Positions 5,810-9,836 of a stretch of DNA of 9,836 nt are shown one piece after another (positions within the stretch are counted from its first letter, which is position 1; each line of letters starts with the position of its first letter). Under the pieces are notes generated by a model that did not search any database, had not been told where the DNA came from, and saw only the letters and a program-made list of their open reading frames with translations. The translations under genes and the position numbers were made by a program. This DNA comes from Deltaproteobacteria bacterium (GTDB taxonomy: Bacteria > Desulfobacterota > JAENJC01): contig JAENJC010000057.1 of assembly GCA_016844545.1 (NCBI GenBank), positions 1 to 9,836 of the forward strand, in the 5' to 3' direction.

Positions 5810-8800
5810 TTAAGCTGCCATTGCCTCTTCCCGCAGCCTTACCGAGACCAGCTTGGAAATGCCCGGCTCCTGCATCGTTATCCCATAAAGGACATCCGCA
5901 ATCTCCATACCCCTCTTGTTGTGAGTTATGAGGATAAACTGCGAACTGCCAGACATCTCTATCACCATCTCGTTGAACCTCCCAACGTTGGCGTCATCCA
6001 GGGGCGCATCCACCTCGTCCAGCAGGCAGAACGGCGTTGGCTTAAGAAGGAATATGGAAAAGATCAGAGATACAGCGGTAAGGGCCTTTTCCCCGCCGGA
6101 CATCAGAGAAACCCCCTGGAGCTTCTTTCCTGGCGGCTGGGCTATAATGTCTATCCCCGCCTCCAGAAGGTCTTCGGAATCTGTCAGCACCATCTCCGCC
6201 TTTCCACCTTTGAAAAGCCTCTGGAAAACCACCTTAAAGTTCGCATTAACGGCATCAAAGGTCTCCTGGAATCTTTCCTTCGATATCTTGTTTATCCTCT
6301 GAATAGCATCCTGGAGGGAATCGAGAGACTTGTTCAGGTCAGCCTGCTGGTCTGTAAGAAAGTTGTGCCTCTCCTCAAGGCCCTGGAACTCTTCAATGGC
6401 TGTAAGGTTTACCTCTCCGAGGTCATTTACAAGCCTGCCCAGTTCCTCCCGCCTCCCATTCAGCGCCACCTCATCGACACTCCCTCCCTTATACAGTTCC
6501 ACGGCCTCTTCTACTATAGTATTGAAGCTCTCGCTCACCCTTGCAGCTATGTTACTCATATCCATCCTGAGCTTTGACACTGCAAGCTCCACAGAGTTCA
6601 CCTCTTTTCTCAGGGCCTCCAGCTCCTTCATGACTCTCTGCCTGCCGTCTTCAAGGGTCTTCAGCTTTTCTGTCTCAGCCTGCCAGGTCTCTCTTGCCTT
6701 GGCCAGCCTTCCCTCCATGACGTCCTTCTCTTCAAGGAGTGATTTCAGGCCTTTCCTGACCTCATATATCTCAGCCTCCAACTCTTCCAACTCACCGGAA
6801 CCATCGGCTATCTCCACCTCTCTCAGGGAAGCCATTTCAAGGAGTTCCTTCTGCCTCGCAGTCACCTTCTCCAGAGTGGCCTTAAGGGTCTCAAACCTCC
6901 CCTTCAGGGATGTGGCAGTGATCTTGAACTCCGTTACCTCGTTGTTGACCCTGTCCATTTCGCCTTTATGTACCAGTAACCCTTCCTGAAGCTCAAGGAT
7001 GCCGCTCTCCTTCTCCGCCTTTATTGAAAGGTGTTTCCTGACCTTATCAGATTCAACCTGAAGCTCCTGTTCAAAATTCCCCTTATCAGCCAACAGGTGT
7101 TCCTCTTCGACCTTCATCACCTCTATCCTCTGGTTGAGCCTCATTATCTCGTCGCTTTGCCTCTCGCTGTCCTTTTCCAGATGGACTGCCTCCAGCTCCG
7201 CATCATGAAGACCCTTCTTAACCATCTCCAGTTCGCTCTCTGCGACCCTGACCCCTTCAGCTGCCTCCTTAAAGCATTCCTCCGTCTCCTGTACCCGGCC
7301 CCTGAGGATGGCAACCTCCTCGCCTAAGACCTTCATCTCCCTCTTGCGCTGGAGTATACCGTGACCGGAGAGCTCATTGCTCCCGCCGACAACTACCCCG
7401 GCAGCCTCAAGAACATCCCCACCTGTAGTAACAAACCTCATATCACTGCCGACTGCTGACTGCCAACTGCTGACTATAGATAGCGCAGCCTGTATAGAAT
7501 CTATAATATATGTATTTCCAAGGAGGAATCTAGCCACCTCTTCATATCCGGACCTGACCCGGACCTTTTCAAGGAGCGAGGTGCAATTAGTTTCTCGAAC
7601 TCCCAACTCCAGTCTCCCAACTCCAGATTTATCTATAAACCCGCACCTGCCGGAGGCCTTTGATTTCAGGTATGATACCCCATTTATCCCATCTGCCAGG
7701 TCATTTACGACCAGCTGCTGGAGCCTCCCTTCAAGGGCTGCCTCAAGGGCGGTCTCAAACTCAGGCTCCGTTTCAAAGAGGTCGGACACCACCGTATACC
7801 TGTCGCCCTTCTCAGAAAGCTTTATGGCCTTGACTCCGTCGGCATAACCCTCGAACTTGTCCTGAAGGGCCTCAAGAGAGTGCAGATGGGACCCCTTCTT
7901 TGAAAGCTCGTCCATGAGACCCCGCAGTGCCTGATCCATTACCCTCTGCTGTTCTTTAGCGGATGTTATGGTCTCCTGGAGATCATTCCTTCTCCCTGTC
8001 AGCTCCCCCTTGCGCCTCTTTACCTCACCGACCTTTTCTCCAAGGGAGGCCATGGCCCCCTGAACCTCTACGGCCCGCTTTGTTAGACCCTCGCTTTCCT
8101 GACGGTTCTTTTCAACCACCCTAAATATCTCTTCAAGCCGTTTTTCCAGGTTTGTGACGGCGTTCCGGGAATGGGCAAGCTGGGAGGCAATCTGGACCAT
8201 CTCCCCCTTAAGGGAATCCAGCCCCCTGCCCTTCTCTTCAAAGACAGCCTTAAAGGTCTGGAACTCTTCCATCCTCACAGTCAAGCTACCTTCTATCTCT
8301 CCCTGTTCCCTTTTATTTCTCTCGATCTCCTCCTGGAGAGATTCGGTCTCCTTCCCGGCCATCTGCGCATCGCTCTTCAACTGCTCCAGCTCTTCCGAAG
8401 ACTTCTTCCCCTGCTTTTCAATGTCATCCCTGCGGATCCTGAGATGTTCGATCCTGTCTTCACTCTTCTGGATCTTTCCAGTGGTTGCATAAAACTTTTC
8501 CTGAAGGTCATTAAGCACCCTCTCATCCACCATGAGCTTGTTTTTCAGGGTCTCTATCTCCGATTCAAGCCCCCTTGCCCTGGTCTCCATAGAAATGCCT
8601 TCTTCCTCCATGGCCAGGAACTTCTCCTCTTCAACCAAAAGGGCTTCAGCAAGCCTTATATAGTGATGGGAGTGGAGCTTCAGCTCTATCTCTTTAAGCT
8701 CTGTCCTATAACCCTTAAACTTCTCTGCTTTCTTTGCCTGCCGATCGAGGGCGTTCATCTGCCTTTTTACCTCGCCTATGATGTCGTTAACCCGCTGGAG

Positions 8801-9370
8801 GTTCTGCCTTGTGGCCTCCATCTTGGCAAGGGCCTCTTTCTTCCTGCTCTTGTACTTGGTTATTCCTGCGGCCTCCTCTATGAGAAAACGCCTATCCTGG
8901 GGCTTGGCATTAAGGATGAGGCCTATCTGTCCCTGTTCTACGATGGAGTATGCCCTGGTGCCAATACCTGTCCCCATGAACAGTTCTGTTATGTCCTTCA
9001 GCCGACAGGGGACCTTGTTTATCAGGTAGTCGCTTTCCCCTGAACGGAAGAGCCGCCTTGTAACCATTATCTCGCCATATTCCCTATACTCCTCAGGGGC
9101 GTTTCCGTCCTCGTTGGAAAATAGAATTGATACCTCAGCCATACCAAGAGGCTTCCTGTCTTCACTTCCGCCGAAGATGACGTCCTCCATATCCTTCCCG
9201 CGAAGATGCCTCGGAGACTGCTCCCCCATCACCCATCTTATGGCATCCACTATATTCGACTTGCCGCAACCGTTGGGGCCGACAATAGCCGTTATCCCAG
9301 GCTCGAATGCGAGGGTGGTCCTCTCTACAAAGGACTTAAATCCTATGATGTCCAGTTCCTTTATCTTCAT
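5810..9370 (-). CDS. smc: Chromosome segregation ATPase Smc
   Basis: Smc forms the ring-shaped ATPase that, with the kleisin ScpA and with ScpB, organises newly replicated DNA. The 1186 residues match the family length. Visible are KIKELDIIGFKSF, Walker A GPNGCGKSN (31-39), RWVMGEQSPRHLRGKDMEDVIFGGS, a first coiled-coil arm to about residue 500, a hinge at about 510-665 ending GGDVLEAAGVVVGGS, and a second coiled coil. The C-terminal head has signature SLMSGGEKAL (1088-1097), Walker B CLLDEVDAPLDDANV and ITHNKR. ATG 9370 is chosen because homology starts there. The frame stays open 92 codons further upstream, but that part overlaps nadC antisense and looks non-coding. No Shine-Dalgarno precedes it (AATTTTCCTT). 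Two heptamer arrays are translated in the hinge region, near residues 583-592 and 633-642. It leads the smc-roadblock-PPC operon and diverges from nadC. Confidence 0.97.
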   Translation of the reverse strand: MKIKELDIIGFKSFVERTTLAFEPGITAIVGPNGCGKSNIVDAIRWVMGEQSPRHLRGKDMEDVIFGGSEDRKPLGMAEVSILFSNEDGNAPEEYREYGEIMVTRRLFRSGESDYLINKVPCRLKDITELFMGTGIGTRAYSIVEQGQIGLILNAKPQDRRFLIEEAAGITKYKSRKKEALAKMEATRQNLQRVNDIIGEVKRQMNALDRQAKKAEKFKGYRTELKEIELKLHSHHYIRLAEALLVEEEKFLAMEEEGISMETRARGLESEIETLKNKLMVDERVLNDLQEKFYATTGKIQKSEDRIEHLRIRRDDIEKQGKKSSEELEQLKSDAQMAGKETESLQEEIERNKREQGEIEGSLTVRMEEFQTFKAVFEEKGRGLDSLKGEMVQIASQLAHSRNAVTNLEKRLEEIFRVVEKNRQESEGLTKRAVEVQGAMASLGEKVGEVKRRKGELTGRRNDLQETITSAKEQQRVMDQALRGLMDELSKKGSHLHSLEALQDKFEGYADGVKAIKLSEKGDRYTVVSDLFETEPEFETALEAALEGRLQQLVVNDLADGINGVSYLKSKASGRCGFIDKSGVGRLELGVRETNCTSLLEKVRVRSGYEEVARFLLGNTYIIDSIQAALSIVSSWQSAVGSDMRFVTTGGDVLEAAGVVVGGSNELSGHGILQRKREMKVLGEEVAILRGRVQETEECFKEAAEGVRVAESELEMVKKGLHDAELEAVHLEKDSERQSDEIMRLNQRIEVMKVEEEHLLADKGNFEQELQVESDKVRKHLSIKAEKESGILELQEGLLVHKGEMDRVNNEVTEFKITATSLKGRFETLKATLEKVTARQKELLEMASLREVEIADGSGELEELEAEIYEVRKGLKSLLEEKDVMEGRLAKARETWQAETEKLKTLEDGRQRVMKELEALRKEVNSVELAVSKLRMDMSNIAARVSESFNTIVEEAVELYKGGSVDEVALNGRREELGRLVNDLGEVNLTAIEEFQGLEERHNFLTDQQADLNKSLDSLQDAIQRINKISKERFQETFDAVNANFKVVFQRLFKGGKAEMVLTDSEDLLEAGIDIIAQPPGKKLQGVSLMSGGEKALTAVSLIFSIFLLKPTPFCLLDEVDAPLDDANVGRFNEMVIEMSGSSQFILITHNKRGMEIADVLYGITMQEPGISKLVSVRLREEAMAA
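7445..7472 (-). repeat. Intragenic heptamer array in smc hinge, unit CAGCAGT/(T/C)GGCAGT
   Basis: On the coding strand four heptamers follow each other: CAGCAGT, TGGCAGT, CAGCAGT, CGGCAGT. They occupy exactly 28 bp with one mismatch between the two 14-bp halves. They are translated as SSWQSAVGS, between the helix ending in QAALSIV and the strand MRFVTTGGDV of the Smc hinge. Confidence 0.9.
7597..7624 (-). repeat. Intragenic heptamer array in smc hinge, unit GGAGTTG
   Basis: On the coding strand the units are GGAGTTG, GGAGACT, GGAGTTG, GGAGTTC, exactly 28 bp. They are translated as GVGRLELGVRE, just after the strand RCGFIDKS in the hinge. This region is variable in Smc proteins, so an insertion is tolerable. 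It lies only about 125 bp from the other smc array. Confidence 0.85.
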
Positions 9371-9378
9371 AAGGAAAA

Positions 9379-9407
9379 TTACTACCATATCGGGGTAAAA
9401 AAGTAAA
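9379..9407 (-). promoter_or_regulatory. Weak promoter candidate for the smc operon, nearly leaderless
   Basis: On the minus strand TTTACT (9407-9402) and TAGTAA (9384-9379) are 17 bp apart, and the -10-like hexamer ends 8 nt before ATG 9370. Both hexamers are weak matches. The element is listed because smc lacks a Shine-Dalgarno and because nagZ and nadC show the same placement with far better consensus. Confidence 0.25.
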
Positions 9408-9447
9408 GGGTGATTATCTATATGATGTGGTATCAATTGAAAAAGGG

Positions 9448-9461
9448 CACAAGATATTGTG
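9448..9461. promoter_or_regulatory. Small inverted repeat in the smc-nadC divergent spacer, possible operator
   Basis: CACAA-GATA-TTGTG is a perfect 5-bp inverted repeat lying about midway in the 157-bp spacer between the divergent smc and nadC starts. An inverted repeat this short can arise by chance in AT-rich DNA, and no known operator was recognised. The rest of the spacer holds the two promoter candidates and nothing else that I can identify. Confidence 0.2.
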
Positions 9462-9492
9462 GTTAAGTGAATCCAGGAAGAGAGTTTACTAT

Positions 9493-9521
9493 TTGACAAT
9501 CTCTTAGATTTTCTGTATTTT
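9493..9521 (+). promoter_or_regulatory. Sigma70-type promoter for nadC, leaderless placement
   Basis: A perfect -35 TTGACA (9493-9498), a 17-bp spacer and TATTTT (9516-9521) are followed by only 6 bp before ATG 9528. The expected start of transcription falls on or next to the A of the start codon. No Shine-Dalgarno is present (TTTTTTAGGC precedes the ATG), as expected for a leaderless mRNA. Confidence 0.65.
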
Positions 9522-9527
9522 TTAGGC

Positions 9528-9836
9528 ATGGACGATATAAAAACCTTCATCTCAAACGCCCTCAAAGAAGACATCGGCCCCGGAGACCTTACTACAGAGG
9601 CTCTTATCTCTCCTGACATAGATGGAATAGCAGAATTAATAGCCAAAGAACCACTAATCCTTGCCGGAATAGAGGCGGCAAGAGAGGTATTTAAGCAGGT
9701 TGATCCACGAACATCTTTAACTGCAAACTGCGCCGATGGTCACGAATTAACTTCGGGTACAGTCATTGCCTCCATATCAGGGAAACTCGCCTCTCTCCTA
9801 ACTGCGGAAAGAGTTGCATTAAACCTACTGCAAAGA
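9528..9836 (+). CDS. nadC: Nicotinate-nucleotide pyrophosphorylase (quinolinate phosphoribosyltransferase), N-terminal part
   Basis: NadC converts quinolinate and PRPP to nicotinate mononucleotide, CO2 and pyrophosphate in de novo NAD synthesis. The first 103 residues are in the window, of a family usually near 280; the PRPP-binding barrel lies beyond the right edge. Visible are FISNALKEDIGPGDLTTEAL, IAELIAKEPLILAGIEAAREVF, the barrel-sandwich segment DGHELTSGTVIASISGKLASLL and the conserved TAERVALNLLQR at the edge. The ATG at 9528 is chosen because the family starts a few residues before the EDIGxGDLTT block. There is no Shine-Dalgarno, and a TTGACA promoter ends 6 bp before the start. It is divergent from the smc operon. 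Confidence 0.95.
   Translation, partial: MDDIKTFISNALKEDIGPGDLTTEALISPDIDGIAELIAKEPLILAGIEAAREVFKQVDPRTSLTANCADGHELTSGTVIASISGKLASLLTAERVALNLLQR

Noticed and set aside
5651..6577. A 308-codon plus-strand open frame antisense to roadblock and smc
   Set aside because: Its product is low-complexity in character with no recognisable domain, while the opposite strand encodes well-conserved Smc motifs.
8171..9043. A 290-codon plus-strand open frame antisense to the smc coiled coil
   Set aside because: The Leu- and Phe-rich product mirrors the Glu/Lys-rich coiled coil on the other strand; there is no domain or plausible ribosome site.
9371..9646. A 92-codon N-terminal extension of the smc frame reaching into nadC
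   Set aside because: It runs antisense through the nadC start and promoter, has no resemblance to Smc, and the conserved Smc N-terminus begins at ATG 9370.

Overview
The window reads as an ordinary chromosomal stretch of a Gram-negative bacterium of medium GC content. The evidence is a set of housekeeping genes (glmS, smc, nadC) plus a GT9 heptosyltransferase-type enzyme of the kind used in LPS or glycan assembly. Three traits recall Nitrospirota or deltaproteobacteria-like (Desulfobacterota) genomes: the Cys-rich GT9 protein, the roadblock and PPC proteins behind smc, and short heptamer repeats inside genes. That placement is an impression, not a proof.

Layout. 1-1392 (-): glmS, cut by the left edge. 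1419-1473: a 55-bp imperfect palindrome. 1519-2915 (-): a broken GH3 beta-N-acetylhexosaminidase (nagZ-like) gene, split in two reading frames and lacking an internal core segment. 3084-3139: a second copy of the palindrome, inverted relative to the first. 3161-4980 (+): a two-gene glycosyltransferase operon (GT9, then a GT2 polyprenol-phosphate sugar synthase) with an ATGA overlap. 4985-9370 (-): a three-gene operon reading smc, roadblock/LC7 protein, PPC/DUF296 protein, convergent with the glycosyltransferases. 9371-9527: a divergent promoter region. 9528-9836 (+): the N-terminal part of nadC, cut by the right edge. No gap without a gene exceeds about 250 bases, and there is no RNA gene, CRISPR array or transposase.

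How the genes relate. GlmS makes glucosamine-6-phosphate for peptidoglycan and LPS; NagZ would recycle GlcNAc-containing muropeptides; the two glycosyltransferases probably build a surface glycan. Smc condenses and segregates the chromosome, and the two small genes behind it are probably co-expressed with it.

The most unusual layer is repeats. Four separate arrays, each exactly four heptamers (28 bp), lie inside coding sequence: two in the nagZ locus and two in the smc hinge region. A fifth short palindromic repeat also lies within nagZ. All are translated without a stop. In addition, the nagZ locus is bracketed by the two inverted palindromes. Finally, nagZ, nadC and perhaps smc have promoter-like elements placed so close to the start codon that their mRNAs would have almost no leader, matching their lack of a Shine-Dalgarno sequence.
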